Positions 24,150 to 33,097 are shown, counted from the first letter of the stretch. The stretch: DNA of 34,380 bases from Jatrophihabitans sp. (GCA_025924515.1 JAICIE010000024.1:1-34380), one strand, 5' to 3'. The notes: generated by a model not told the origin, from the letters alone. A program made the numbers and translations.

Positions 24150-26675
24150 ATGAGGACACTGAAGCGGCGGCCGGTGATCCTGCTCGCCTCGATGCTCGGA
24201 CTGACCGGCCTGCTGCCACTGCACCAGGCCGGCGCCATGACCGGCGGCGGCACAGCCTCCCCGTCGTTGCAAACGCAGTTGCGGGACGCGGCCTCCAGCC
24301 ACGCGAAGGCAGCTGACCAAGGCGACGACGCCGCCGACGAGGTGATGGCGCGCGCCCAGCTCGACGCGGCGATCACCTCAGCTCCGGGTACGCAGGCACC
24401 CTCCGCGGCGCTCGCCGCCGCTCAAGCGCACGCGGCGGCTCTCCCCGCACAGGGCGGATCTTGGACGGAAATCAGCCGTCGGCCGTTCCTCAACGACCCG
24501 GTGCCCGAGCGAACGGGCGTCTGGAGCAACTACGGCGTCGACTGGGGCCTCGTCAGCGGACGGATGACGGCGGCCACCGCCAGGGGACGCACCGTCTACG
24601 CGGGCGGCGCCGACGGCGGGGTATGGGTCACCAGCAACCGTGGCGCTACGTGGCGGTCGATCTCGAGCGGACTGCCGCGCATCTCGGTCGGCGCGCTCGC
24701 GACCGACCCCGCCGACGGGTCGATCTGGGTCGGCCTCGGCGAAGCGAACACCAGCTTCGATGCCGCAGACGGATTCGGGGTCTACCGGCTCGCCGCGGGC
24801 AGGTCGACCTGGCAGCGGGTCGGCGGCACGGAGATGCAGACGAGGACGACGTACGCGCTGCGCTTCATCGGTGCGGACGTCTACGCGGCCACGAGCGTAG
24901 GCCTGTGGCGCCACTCCGCGGCCAGCCGGACAGGTTCCTGGCAGCAGGTTCTGAAGCCCGATCCCAACCCGCACCACTCCCCGTTCCGCACGTCGCACAT
25001 CACGTCGGTCGTCGCGGTGCCGGGCACCGGCGGACGGACCATCCTCGCGGCGCTGGGCTGGCGCGGTGGCACGGCTCCCGGTGACACGGCCTACAACGGC
25101 TTCTACGTGTCCAAGAGCGGCGGCGCACCCGGCAGCTTCCACAAGGTGAGCCTGACCGGGGACATCAACGCGGCCCAGATCGGCCGCACCACCTTCGACA
25201 CCGCAACCAATGGACGCCAGATCTACGCGGTCGTCGAGGACACCGCTACCGTGAGCCTGCTTGGCGAAGGCGTCTTCGTGTCCCCGGACGGGAACCCTGC
25301 CGGCCCCTGGACGAGGATCGCCAACGTCTCCAAACTCGTTCGATCCGGCTCTGCGCTGTCGCTGCCGCCGGCCTACTTCCCGGGTATCCAGGCTTGGTAC
25401 AACCAGTACGTCAAGGTCGACCCCAACAACCCGAAGCATGTCTATCTCGGGCTCGAAGAGATCTTCGAGACGACCGACGGCGGAGCGCACTGGTTCGCCA
25501 TCGGGCCCTACTGGGACTTCGGCATCTCTTGCGCGACCTACTACTACACCTGCCCGCCCACCACGCACCCCGACCAGCACGCCATCACCTTCGCGGCGGG
25601 CGGGCAGGTCTATGTGGGAAGCGACGGTGGTATGTGGCGCCGTTCGATCACCGAGCACGGCCGCCGGGGGTGGATCAACCTCAACGCGACCCTCGACACG
25701 CTGCAGTACTACTCGGTCGGGGCCGGCCACGTAGCGGGTGGCGACGCCGTGTGGGGCGGCCTGCAGGACAACGGCGAGACCTTCCTGACGCCGCAGTCGC
25801 CCGTCGAACTGCAGGCCTTCACCGGCGACGGTGGCGACACGATCGTGAATCCGAAGGACGGGTCCGACGCCGTCGTGGAGTACACATACGCAGATCAGGC
25901 CCTGACGACGGACGCGGGGCGGCATTACCGGGAAATCACGGTTTCCTGCCTGTCGACGTTGACCCGGGCGCCGATCAAGAACTGCGACCCCAACCCGCGG
26001 TTCATCACGCCGCTCGAGAAGGACGCCAACTCGCCGACGCACTGGATCACCGGCGGTCAATACGTCTGGACCGACTCCGCGGGCTGGAACACCGTCTGCA
26101 ACCTGTCGCGGTGCGACTGGAGGCGAGTGCACGACCTCGGCGCCGGGAACTCGGCGACCGCTCTGGCCATGAACGGTAAGACGGTCTACGCCGGTTTCTG
26201 CGGGCCCAAGTGCTTCCCGCACGGCGGTGCCCCGTTCAAGAGCGGCGTCGCGACGAACGCGGGCGGGACCTGGCACGACATCTCCGCCGGGTTGCCGAAC
26301 CGGTACGTCACGGCGCTGCGGGTCGACCCGGCCAACGCCGACCACGTCTACGTGGTCTTCGGCGGCTACGAGCGGCACTGGGTGCCGACCTCCGGTGTCG
26401 GACACGTCTTCGAGTCGACGAACGGCGGGCGGACGTGGCACAACATCAGCGGCAACCTGCCGGACACCCCGGCCCTGCAGCTGGTGCTCTCGCACGGCCA
26501 CCTGGTCGTGGCCACCGACGTCGGGGTCTTCGTCTCGACGGCCGGCACCACGTGGCGGCGGTTGGGTAGCGGACTGCCGCACGTCCGGGTGTGGGACCTG
26601 AGCCTGTCGACCGACGGGAGCAGGCTGTTCGCCGCTACGCACGGCCGGGGCATGTGGGCGATCGCCGCGCCCTGA
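24150..26675 (+). CDS. secreted BNR/sortilin-like beta-propeller protein
   Basis: 841 residues from the ATG at 24150 (GGAG 7 nt upstream). It has a signal peptide (VILLASMLGLTGLLPLHQAGA), an Ala-rich helical stretch to about 105, then repeated propeller blades to the end. Asp-box-like SxxGxTW motifs recur: SNRGATW, TTDGGAHW, TNAGGTWHDI, STNGGRTWHNI and STAGTTWRRL. WGGLQDNGET and VYVGSDGGMW are typical of the VPS10/sortilin and exo-sialidase-like propeller superfamily. Several paired cysteines suggest an extracellular fold. The function could be glycan binding or hydrolysis (some relatives act on xyloglucan), but I cannot see the catalytic acids with certainty. A strong terminator follows 12 nt after the stop. 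Confidence 0.82.
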   Translation: MRTLKRRPVILLASMLGLTGLLPLHQAGAMTGGGTASPSLQTQLRDAASSHAKAADQGDDAADEVMARAQLDAAITSAPGTQAPSAALAAAQAHAAALPAQGGSWTEISRRPFLNDPVPERTGVWSNYGVDWGLVSGRMTAATARGRTVYAGGADGGVWVTSNRGATWRSISSGLPRISVGALATDPADGSIWVGLGEANTSFDAADGFGVYRLAAGRSTWQRVGGTEMQTRTTYALRFIGADVYAATSVGLWRHSAASRTGSWQQVLKPDPNPHHSPFRTSHITSVVAVPGTGGRTILAALGWRGGTAPGDTAYNGFYVSKSGGAPGSFHKVSLTGDINAAQIGRTTFDTATNGRQIYAVVEDTATVSLLGEGVFVSPDGNPAGPWTRIANVSKLVRSGSALSLPPAYFPGIQAWYNQYVKVDPNNPKHVYLGLEEIFETTDGGAHWFAIGPYWDFGISCATYYYTCPPTTHPDQHAITFAAGGQVYVGSDGGMWRRSITEHGRRGWINLNATLDTLQYYSVGAGHVAGGDAVWGGLQDNGETFLTPQSPVELQAFTGDGGDTIVNPKDGSDAVVEYTYADQALTTDAGRHYREITVSCLSTLTRAPIKNCDPNPRFITPLEKDANSPTHWITGGQYVWTDSAGWNTVCNLSRCDWRRVHDLGAGNSATALAMNGKTVYAGFCGPKCFPHGGAPFKSGVATNAGGTWHDISAGLPNRYVTALRVDPANADHVYVVFGGYERHWVPTSGVGHVFESTNGGRTWHNISGNLPDTPALQLVLSHGHLVVATDVGVFVSTAGTTWRRLGSGLPHVRVWDLSLSTDGSRLFAATHGRGMWAIAAP

Positions 26676-26687
26676 GCTGCTGGCAGA

Positions 26688-26724
26688 CGAAGGGACCGCC
26701 CGCTGCCGCGGGCGGTCCCCTTCG
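26688..26724. terminator. strong bidirectional terminator
   Basis: A 16-bp stem (CGAAGGGACCGCCCGC against GCGGGCGGTCCCCTTCG with one bulged base) around a TGCC loop. It sits exactly between the convergent ends of the beta-propeller gene (26675) and the MpaB-type gene (26734). Confidence 0.85.
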
Positions 26725-26733
26725 TCTTGCGGC

Positions 26734-27564
26734 TCAGGCGGCCAAGCGCTGCTTCGCCGACCGGTACGCCGGGCTCTCGACCAGCTGCGAGGGCAGCGCC
26801 AGCGCGGTCCGGCGCACCGCACGAGCCGCCAGTCCCGCGCCGAGGTCGGTGGTCGGCAGGCCGGGTAGTCCATACAGCCGCCGGGCCCACGGCGGCAGCA
26901 GCGCGAAGGCGACCCCGACGAGGCTCGCCCAGGCCGGACGCGCCGGCGTGGCCAGCTGGACCCACCGCGGCATCGGCGGCGCGAACCCCCACAACACGTT
27001 GCGCCGGGCCACCTTCGTCACCCGCAACTCCGGACGCACCTGCTCGTAGTACTCCTCGAGCTCGGCCTCGGTCTTCGGCACGTCCTCGCGGCGCAGCCCC
27101 ACGAGCTCCGCGCTGGCCCGCATCTCGTCGACATACCGGTCGCCCTCACCCGGCGCGAGCGGCCCGCCACTGCGGCGGTAGCACGTCAGAAACGATTCGA
27201 CCTCGGTGCAGTGCACCCACTTCAGCAACTCTGGGTCGTCGACCCGGTACGCGCGACCGCTCTCCGGCTCGGTGCCCGGCGACAGCCGGCGGTGCAGGGC
27301 ACGCAGGTCTGCGCCCGCCGCCTCCGCATCCGCGGTCGTCCCGTAGGTGACCGTCACGATCCACTCGCCGGTGCGACGCAGCCGTCCCCACGGATCGGAT
27401 CGGAAGAACGAGTTGGCGTCGAAACCGGCCATGACCCGCGGGTGCGTCGCCTGTATCAGGAGGGCCCGGAAACCGCCGAGGATCATCGACGGATCTCCGT
27501 GCACCCGCCAGGTGACCGAGTCGGGGCCGAACAGGCCGGTGTCGCGGTTGCGGCTTTCGTCCAT
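26734..27564 (-). CDS. oxygenase MpaB family protein (DUF2236)
   Basis: 276 residues from the ATG at 27564. The family pattern is clear: DSVTWRVHGDPSMILGGFRALLIQATHPRVMAGF near the N-terminus (with the conserved His), DPWGRLRRTGEWIVTVTYG, LKWVHCTEVESFLTCYRR with a second conserved His, and a hydrophobic stretch near 210-230. MpaB and rubber-oxygenase (Lcp)-type proteins are haem-b oxygenases; the substrate here is unknown. It is the last gene of a likely minus-strand run (MFS, COG4705, this gene; gaps of 74 and 54 bp), closed by the bidirectional terminator. Confidence 0.88.
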   Translation of the reverse strand: MDESRNRDTGLFGPDSVTWRVHGDPSMILGGFRALLIQATHPRVMAGFDANSFFRSDPWGRLRRTGEWIVTVTYGTTADAEAAGADLRALHRRLSPGTEPESGRAYRVDDPELLKWVHCTEVESFLTCYRRSGGPLAPGEGDRYVDEMRASAELVGLRREDVPKTEAELEEYYEQVRPELRVTKVARRNVLWGFAPPMPRWVQLATPARPAWASLVGVAFALLPPWARRLYGLPGLPTTDLGAGLAARAVRRTALALPSQLVESPAYRSAKQRLAA

Positions 27565-27618
27565 GCCTCCAGCATGCCTGAACGTGGCGGGCCGCCCGCA
27601 CGCTGCGGCGTCGGCGCG

Positions 27619-28479
27619 CTAGCTTTCGGCAATGACCGCCGACCGCGCGGCCGGGCCCGGGAGGCGCCGGGGAGCCGCGGCGCGGGGCGCATCGGCGCCG
27701 GTGATCGCGAGGTAGGCGACCCCGGCCACGATCGCCAGCCCGATGACCATCGCGACCACCCCGGCGCCGATCCCCACCCCGCCCGATCCGGTCGGCTTGC
27801 CGAGCCAGTCCGCGACGGAGGCGCCCACCGGCCGGGTGAGCACGTACGCCGCCCAGAAGGCCGCCACGGCCTGAAGGCCGACGAGGCGGTAGCCGAGCGC
27901 CGGCACGGTGATCAGCGCGGCGAACACGAGGGCCGACGCACCGTATCCCAGCCCGAGCGTCATCGCCGTCATGTCGCCCGCGGCGGTACCGAGCGCGAAC
28001 GTGGAGACGACCGCTGCCCAGTAGAACAGCTCGCGCCGCGACGTGGTGATCGAATGGATCGACAGGGTTCCTTCCGATCGGTACCAGGTGAGGAATACGC
28101 CGCCGAGCACGATCGCGAAGACAACGGTCGAAACCGCATAGGGGACGTGGAATCCGACGTGGAGGACGTCCGCGGCCATGGTTCCGAAGACGCCGACCAT
28201 GGCGACGGCGAACCAGTATCGCCAGGCCGAGTAGCGATCCGCGCGAAGCTGAAGTACTAGCGCGACACAGAAACCGGCGAATCCGATGAGGACGGCGGCG
28301 ATGGGCGCGATCCGGTGCACCATCCAGTCGGACGTCGACTCGCCGAACGCCGTGGTCAGCGCCTTGGTGACCCAGAAGAGCACGACGATCCGCGGGACCT
28401 TGCTTGTCGCGAAGCGCCGAAACGGCGCGCGACCGGCCGCGGCCGAATGCCCGCTGGCAACACTCGAACCGTCGACCAC
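27619..28479 (-). CDS. COG4705-type multi-pass membrane protein
   Basis: 286 residues from a GTG at 28479, with GGGGAGGG about 9 nt upstream. The opening KVPRIVVLFWVTKALTTAFGESTSDW is the hallmark of the COG4705 family, and the second half repeats the theme (FYWAAVVSTFALGTAAGDMTAM, then FWAAYVLTRPVGASVADWLGKP). This suggests a duplicated bundle of about eight helices. The repeated acidic residues within helices hint at ion or metal transport, but the family is uncharacterised to my knowledge. It lies 74 bp after the MFS gene and 54 bp before the MpaB-type gene, so it is probably co-transcribed. Confidence 0.85.
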   Translation of the reverse strand: MVDGSSVASGHSAAAGRAPFRRFATSKVPRIVVLFWVTKALTTAFGESTSDWMVHRIAPIAAVLIGFAGFCVALVLQLRADRYSAWRYWFAVAMVGVFGTMAADVLHVGFHVPYAVSTVVFAIVLGGVFLTWYRSEGTLSIHSITTSRRELFYWAAVVSTFALGTAAGDMTAMTLGLGYGASALVFAALITVPALGYRLVGLQAVAAFWAAYVLTRPVGASVADWLGKPTGSGGVGIGAGVVAMVIGLAIVAGVAYLAITGADAPRAAAPRRLPGPAARSAVIAES

Positions 28480-28553
28480 GACGATGCCCTCCCCTCGGGT
28501 GGCGCGACCTTATCCGCAGCGACCTGTCGATTCGATGCGGTCACGGCGCCCGC

Positions 28554-30083
28554 TCAGGCGCCGGCGCGGTTGCCCGGCCCGACGCAGTGCGGTACGTGCG
28601 GGGAGGGCACGGCCGTGTGCACCTGGGTCTCCGCGCCGCGTGAGGACGCTCGGACCAGTACGTCGTTCCGGATCAGCAACGCCGACAGCAGGCCGCCCGC
28701 GACGCACAGCCCTGCGGAGATCAACGCTGCGTGGTGGAATCCCGCCGAGAGCAGCGTCGGGCTTCGGTATGCCGCTGGAGTGATCCCGGCCAAACCGGGC
28801 ACCACCGCCACGGCAAGCAGGCCCGCCGTCCGGGCAACGTCGTTGTTCACCGCCGAGGCGATGCCGACCTGCTGTGCCGGCGCGGCGGCGAGAACGGTGG
28901 CGGTCAACGGTGCGACCGTCAGCGACAGACCGAGCGCGAACACCAGCAGGGCCGGCGCAACGGCGCTGGCGTATCCCGAGCCAGGGCCGATGCGAACGAG
29001 CAATGCGAGCCCGGCACCGGCGATCACCGGTCCCGCGGTCATCGGCAACCGCGGACCGATCCGCTGCGCGAGCCTGCCCATCCGCGACGACAGCAAGAGC
29101 ATCACGACGGTGATCGGGAGCAGCGCGCTGCCGGCCACGAGCGGGCTGAAGCCAGACACGACCTGCAGTTGCACCGGGACGAGGAACAGCGCGCCGGCGA
29201 GGGCTGCGTAGACGACCAGGGTCACCACGTTGCTGGCTGTGAACTGGCGCGACCTGAACAGCGAGAGGGGCAGCAGCGGAAAGGCGGTGCGGCGCTCGAC
29301 GGCGACGAAGGTCGCCAGCAGGACGATCCCGACGGTAAGAGCGGCTATCGGCGCGACCCGCCAACCTCCCGCCGGACCTTCGGTCAGCCCCCAGACGACT
29401 CCGGCGAGCCCCGCTGCTGCGAGCAGGATCCCGGACAGGTCGAAGCCGCCGGCAGCGTCCTCGTCACGGGTTTCCGGAATCGCGCGTGTCGAGACGAGGA
29501 CGACCACGCCGGCGAGCGGCAAGTTGATCAAAAACGCCAGCCGCCATCCCCACGGCGCCAGCCCGATCAGCACGCCACCGAGCACCGGACCGACCGCGGT
29601 CGCGACACCGCCCAGACCGGACCACGCGCCGACCGCGGGGGCGCGGTCGGCCGGACGGAACACCGACTCGAGGATCGCCAGGGAACCCGGGGTCATGAGC
29701 GCCGCGCCGACGCCCTGCACCGCGCGAGACGCTATGAGGACACCGGCTGTGGGCGCCGCCGCGCACGCCGCCGACGCCAGCGCAAACCAGACGACACCGG
29801 CCACGAACACCCGGCGGCGGCCGAGCCGGTCGCCCAGTGAGCCGCCCAGCAGCAGCAGCCCGGCAAGCGTCAGGGTGTAGGCGTTCACCGTCCACTGCAG
29901 GGCGGTGAACCCCGCACCGAGGTCGGAGCCGATTCGTGGCAAGGCCACCGTGACGATCGTGCCGTCGAGCTGAGCCATGCCGCTGCCGAGCACCGTCGCG
30001 AGCATGACCAGCCGTCCTTGGACGCTGCGCAGTCGCAGCCCGGGGACGTCGAGATCCGAAGAGGCTCCCGCGTCGACCTGCAC
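28554..30083 (-). CDS. MFS transporter, DHA2 (EmrB/QacA) type
   Basis: 509 residues from a GTG at 30083 with a G-rich site upstream. The 14-helix DHA2 pattern is evident: AQLDGTIVTVALPRIGSDLG in helix 1 with the conserved Asp, QWTVNAYTLTLAGLLLLGG, motif A GDRLGRRRV, motif C near GVATAVGPVLGGVLIG, and RLAFLINLPLAG. It likely exports small molecules in exchange for protons at the cytoplasmic membrane; the substrate is not predictable. It is first of a three-gene minus-strand run. No TetR- or MarR-type regulator lies beside it, which is unusual for this group. Confidence 0.9.
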   Translation of the reverse strand: MQVDAGASSDLDVPGLRLRSVQGRLVMLATVLGSGMAQLDGTIVTVALPRIGSDLGAGFTALQWTVNAYTLTLAGLLLLGGSLGDRLGRRRVFVAGVVWFALASAACAAAPTAGVLIASRAVQGVGAALMTPGSLAILESVFRPADRAPAVGAWSGLGGVATAVGPVLGGVLIGLAPWGWRLAFLINLPLAGVVVLVSTRAIPETRDEDAAGGFDLSGILLAAAGLAGVVWGLTEGPAGGWRVAPIAALTVGIVLLATFVAVERRTAFPLLPLSLFRSRQFTASNVVTLVVYAALAGALFLVPVQLQVVSGFSPLVAGSALLPITVVMLLLSSRMGRLAQRIGPRLPMTAGPVIAGAGLALLVRIGPGSGYASAVAPALLVFALGLSLTVAPLTATVLAAAPAQQVGIASAVNNDVARTAGLLAVAVVPGLAGITPAAYRSPTLLSAGFHHAALISAGLCVAGGLLSALLIRNDVLVRASSRGAETQVHTAVPSPHVPHCVGPGNRAGA

Positions 30084-30353
30084 CGAAGCCCCCGTTCCGC
30101 GTGTCGCACCGGCCCGACGTCGAGGACGGCTCCGGGCTCACCTCAATAGTGGTGCGACTCGGTGTCGCGCGCGTCGAACTCTGCCAGGCCGCAGGACGTG
30201 CCGAGCCTGGAGCTGCTCGTCCCCGCTCGGTGGCCCGATCGAGTCGGCGGAACCTGGTCGCCGGCCGGTTCCCGGTTGGCGGCCGGTAAGTGGCTGACGC
30301 CGGCGTGCGCCGATCGAGGAGAGACGGCAGGAGATCCGGTGACGGCAGGCGGT

Positions 30354-30869
30354 TCAGTGCCGCGCGCCGACGACGACGAGCCGAGCGGTCGGTACCGCGC
30401 CGGCCTTGTCCGCGGCCCGACCCACTGCGAAGACGTGGTCTCCGCGGGAGATGTCCGCGGGCGACCCGGGCCGGTTCGCACGCCCGGCCGGGTGCGACCC
30501 GGATCCCGGAACGGGGCGGACGCGGACCCGCGTGGACGCCGTCGACATCCTGAAGGTCAACGTGAACGCATCCTCCGCTCGCACGGTCAGCGACGTCCGG
30601 GAGACCGCGGTTACGACGCCGCGGATGGCGGCGTGAACGACGGTGCCGCGCGGGCCGGCCGTGACGACTGTTGCGTGCTCGACCCGGCGAAGCAGAGGAC
30701 GCAACCGTCGCAGATGTGAACCCGCAGCGGTACCGGGTCGACCGGCGCTCAGCACCGCCGCGGCGGTAGGGGTACCGGCCGTGACCGAGCCGGCGTTGGC
30801 GGCCGCCGCGGTTGCGCCGGCCAGGAGTGCGGCGCCACCGAGGGCGGCCGCGAGGAGTCTGGTTCGCAT
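30354..30869 (-). CDS. small secreted protein, DUF5666-like
   Basis: 171 residues from the ATG at 30869, preceded by GGGAG. A signal peptide (LLAAALGGAALLAGATAAAANA) is followed by a low-complexity linker and a beta-rich core: VVHAAIRGVVTAVSRTSLTVRAEDAFTLTFRM and ISRGDHVFAVGRAADKAGAVPTARLVVVG. The core resembles the small barrel-like domain (DUF5666 type) found in secreted actinobacterial proteins. Function is unknown. It is separated from the MFS gene by 270 bp in which I see no gene, so it is probably a single unit. Confidence 0.7.
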   Translation of the reverse strand: MRTRLLAAALGGAALLAGATAAAANAGSVTAGTPTAAAVLSAGRPGTAAGSHLRRLRPLLRRVEHATVVTAGPRGTVVHAAIRGVVTAVSRTSLTVRAEDAFTLTFRMSTASTRVRVRPVPGSGSHPAGRANRPGSPADISRGDHVFAVGRAADKAGAVPTARLVVVGARH

Positions 30870-31019
30870 GGTTCTCCCGCGGGACGGGTCCAGATGGGCG
30901 GCACCGTAAGCGCCGAAGCTGGGAGACAGCCATGGACGGACACCCCGGCGGCGCGGAGAAGCCGGCGATGCCGGTCGTCTGCATGTCGGCCGGGCCGGGC
31001 GGCCCGTCGAACGCCCGGC

Positions 31020-31042
31020 CCGGAGCCGAAGACAGGCTCCGG
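31020..31042 (-). terminator. hairpin after the receiver-only gene
   Basis: CCGGAGCC, a 7-nt loop, GGCTCCGG, located 26 bp beyond the stop of the minus-strand receiver gene. There is no T-run, so this is a moderate terminator candidate. Confidence 0.5.
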
Positions 31043-31067
31043 AGCCCGGACCTATCCCCCCGTTCGG

Positions 31068-31487
31068 TCAGGACGGAGACAGCAGCGAGCGTCCGGCGGC
31101 GGCATCGCGGATCGTGTCGAGAAGGTTGTCGCCGCGGATCTCCTTCAACAGGAATGCCGATGCACCCGCCATCGCGGCCGAGTCGACGAGGTCCTCGTCG
31201 TCCACGCAGGTGAGGATGACGCACCGAGTGTCCGGCAGCGTCTGGGTGATCTCGCGGCATACGTCGATCCCGCTGCCGTCCGGCAGCCGCTGATCGAGCA
31301 CGGCGACGCTGGGCCGGGTCTCGCGGATCCGCGTCAGGGCGTCGGCGACCGTGGCCGCCTCCCCCACCACCACCATGTCGTCCGCGGTGTCGATGAGTTC
31401 GCCGATGCCTCGGCGCACCGGATCGTGGTCGTCGACGACGACGACCCTGATCACGGGCGCGGACACCGCCGTCGGTCCAGCATCCAT
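31068..31487 (-). CDS. stand-alone receiver protein, DosR/DevR-like, no DNA-binding domain
   Basis: 139 residues from the ATG at 31487. It is a complete receiver: acidic pair D19-D20 (VVVDDHDPVRRG), phospho-acceptor D65 (VAVLDQRLPDGSGIDVCREI), T93 (ILT) and K115 (LLKEIRGDNLL). The run VAVLDxRLPDGxGIxxCR...PDxRCxILT...GAS...KxIxG...AGRSLL closely follows mycobacterial DevR/DosR. It stops right after AGRSLLSPS, exactly where the linker to the LuxR HTH would begin. No HTH was found in any frame downstream. It may act as a phosphate sink or partner for DosR-type kinases. The divergent dehydrogenase gene is separated from it by two DosR-like boxes. Confidence 0.85.
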   Translation of the reverse strand: MDAGPTAVSAPVIRVVVVDDHDPVRRGIGELIDTADDMVVVGEAATVADALTRIRETRPSVAVLDQRLPDGSGIDVCREITQTLPDTRCVILTCVDDEDLVDSAAMAGASAFLLKEIRGDNLLDTIRDAAAGRSLLSPS

Positions 31488-31560
31488 CCGCGTGTCCCGT
31501 CTCCTGAACGACGTCCGCCTATCGCGTGATCACAATGCGCCGTCGAGGGCCTGAGGGGCA

Positions 31561-31596
31561 GGACAAATGGTCCTAATCCACGGGGACCAAAGTCCA
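31561..31596. promoter_or_regulatory. two DosR/DevR-like operator boxes
   Basis: Box 1 is GGACAAATGGTCCT (31561-31574) and box 2 is GGGACCAAAGTCCA (31583-31596). Both resemble the DosR consensus GGGACTWWAGTCCC; box 2 keeps GGGAC-N4-GTCC. The aligned starts are 22 bp apart, two helical turns, so they lie on the same DNA face as in known DosR promoters. They lie 40 bp before the ATG of the dehydrogenase and 73 bp before the start of the divergent receiver gene, so either or both could be controlled by hypoxia, NO or redox signals. Confidence 0.65.
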
Positions 31597-31636
31597 CAGG
31601 CGGGACCCGACGAGAGGGAGGGTGTAGGACTGGGCC

Positions 31637-33043
31637 ATGGCTATCTCCACCACCAACCCGGCAACCGGCGAGACCCTCAGGACCTTCGACGAGCTGTCCG
31701 ACACGGAACTCGACGCCAAGCTAGCCGCGGCAGCCGAGACGTTCCGCAGCTACCGGCGCACGAGCTTCGCGGAGCGGGCCCGCTGGATGATTCGCGCTGG
31801 CGAGATCCTCGACGAACGCACCGACGAGGTCGCGCGCATGATGACCACGGAGATGGGCAAGCCCCTGGCCGCCGCCAAGGCGGAGGTCAGCAAGTGCGCC
31901 AAGGTCTGCCGCTATTACGCCGAGCACGCCGAGAGCTACCTGGCCGAGCGTCCGGCCGACGCCGAGGCCGTCGGGGCAACCCGGGCGTTCACGCGATGGG
32001 ATCCGCTCGGTCCCGTCCTCGCGATCATGCCGTGGAACTTTCCGCTGTGGCAGGCGATGAGGTTCGCCGCGCCGGCCCTGATGGCCGGCAACGTGGGACT
32101 GTTGAAGCACGCGTCGAACGTCCCGCAGACGGCCCTGTTCATGCAGGACCTCTTCGCCGAGGCCGGCTTTCCTGAGGGTGCCTTCCAGACCTTGCTGATC
32201 TCGTCGAAGACGGTCGAGCGCGTCCTGCGCGACGGACGCGTCGTCGCCGCCACGCTGACCGGCAGCGGCCCGGCCGGACGCTCGGTCGGCTCCATCGCCG
32301 GCGACGAGCTCAAGCACACCGTGCTGGAGCTCGGCGGCAGCGACCCGTTCATCGTCCTGCCGTCCGCCGACCTGGAACGGGCTGCGAAGGTCGCCGCGGA
32401 GGCGCGGTTGCTGAACAACGGGCAGTCCTGCATCAACGCCAAGCGCTTCATCGTGCATCGCGACGTCCTCGACCGCTTCACCGAGCTGTTCGTCGCGGAG
32501 ATGTCCGGACGCAAGGTCGGCGATCCCATGGACCCCGACACCCAGGTCGGGCCGCTGGCGACCGAGCAGGGTCGCGCCGACGTCGAGGAGCTCGTCAAGG
32601 ACGCCGTCGACAAGGGCGCCACGGTGCTCTGCGGTGGGCAACGTCCGGACCGACCCGGCTGGTACTACCCGCCCACGGTCCTCAGCGGCGTGACCACGGA
32701 CATGCGGCTGTACCTCGAGGAGGTCTTCGGTCCGGTGGCGGCGATCTACTCGGTTGCCGATGTGGAGCAGGCCATTGCGCTTGCGAACGGGACGGAATTC
32801 GGCCTCGGGTCGAACGTCTGGACCACTGACGAGCAGGACGTCGAACGGTTCGTCACCGAGCTCGAGGCCGGGATGGTGTTCGTGAACGGCAACACCACCT
32901 CCTATCCGGAGTTGCCGTTCGGCGGCATCAAGGGATCCGGCTACGGCCGGGAGCTGTCCGACCGAGGGATCCAGGAGTTCTGCAATCTCAAGACTGTGTG
33001 GGTGGGCGGCGTCGGCGCGGCGAGCGCGCCGGACACGGAGTAA
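31637..33043 (+). CDS. gabD: succinate-semialdehyde dehydrogenase (NADP+), aldehyde dehydrogenase family
   Basis: 468 residues from the ATG at 31637. Class signatures are complete: MPWNFPLWQ (N134), LLKHASNVPQ (K157), ELGGSDPFIV (catalytic base E231) and NNGQSCINAKRF (nucleophile C265), with the tail PFGGIKGSGYGRELSDRGIQEF. The overall pattern matches the GabD-type succinate-semialdehyde dehydrogenases common in actinomycetes, which make succinate and feed the GABA shunt or a bypass of the TCA cycle. The exact substrate is inferred. Two DosR-like boxes lie directly upstream, so induction under low oxygen is plausible. The next gene, an aldo/keto reductase, follows after 84 bp. Confidence 0.85.
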   Translation: MAISTTNPATGETLRTFDELSDTELDAKLAAAAETFRSYRRTSFAERARWMIRAGEILDERTDEVARMMTTEMGKPLAAAKAEVSKCAKVCRYYAEHAESYLAERPADAEAVGATRAFTRWDPLGPVLAIMPWNFPLWQAMRFAAPALMAGNVGLLKHASNVPQTALFMQDLFAEAGFPEGAFQTLLISSKTVERVLRDGRVVAATLTGSGPAGRSVGSIAGDELKHTVLELGGSDPFIVLPSADLERAAKVAAEARLLNNGQSCINAKRFIVHRDVLDRFTELFVAEMSGRKVGDPMDPDTQVGPLATEQGRADVEELVKDAVDKGATVLCGGQRPDRPGWYYPPTVLSGVTTDMRLYLEEVFGPVAAIYSVADVEQAIALANGTEFGLGSNVWTTDEQDVERFVTELEAGMVFVNGNTTSYPELPFGGIKGSGYGRELSDRGIQEFCNLKTVWVGGVGAASAPDTE

Positions 33044-33097
33044 GCGCCGAAGGCGACACGCTGATCGGCGCCCTGCGGGGGGCCCGCCCGTGGAAGG

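Noticed and set aside
24378..26873. 831-codon open frame on the minus strand opposite the beta-propeller gene
   Set aside because: Composition is Arg/Val/Asp/Gly-rich shadow coding. The plus strand has a signal peptide and repeated Asp-boxes, and the frame crosses the terminator.
29464..31260. 598-codon minus-strand frame across the MFS start, the secreted protein and the receiver gene
   Set aside because: It spans three better-supported genes in another frame and is Arg/Pro/Gly-rich throughout; a GC-driven shadow.
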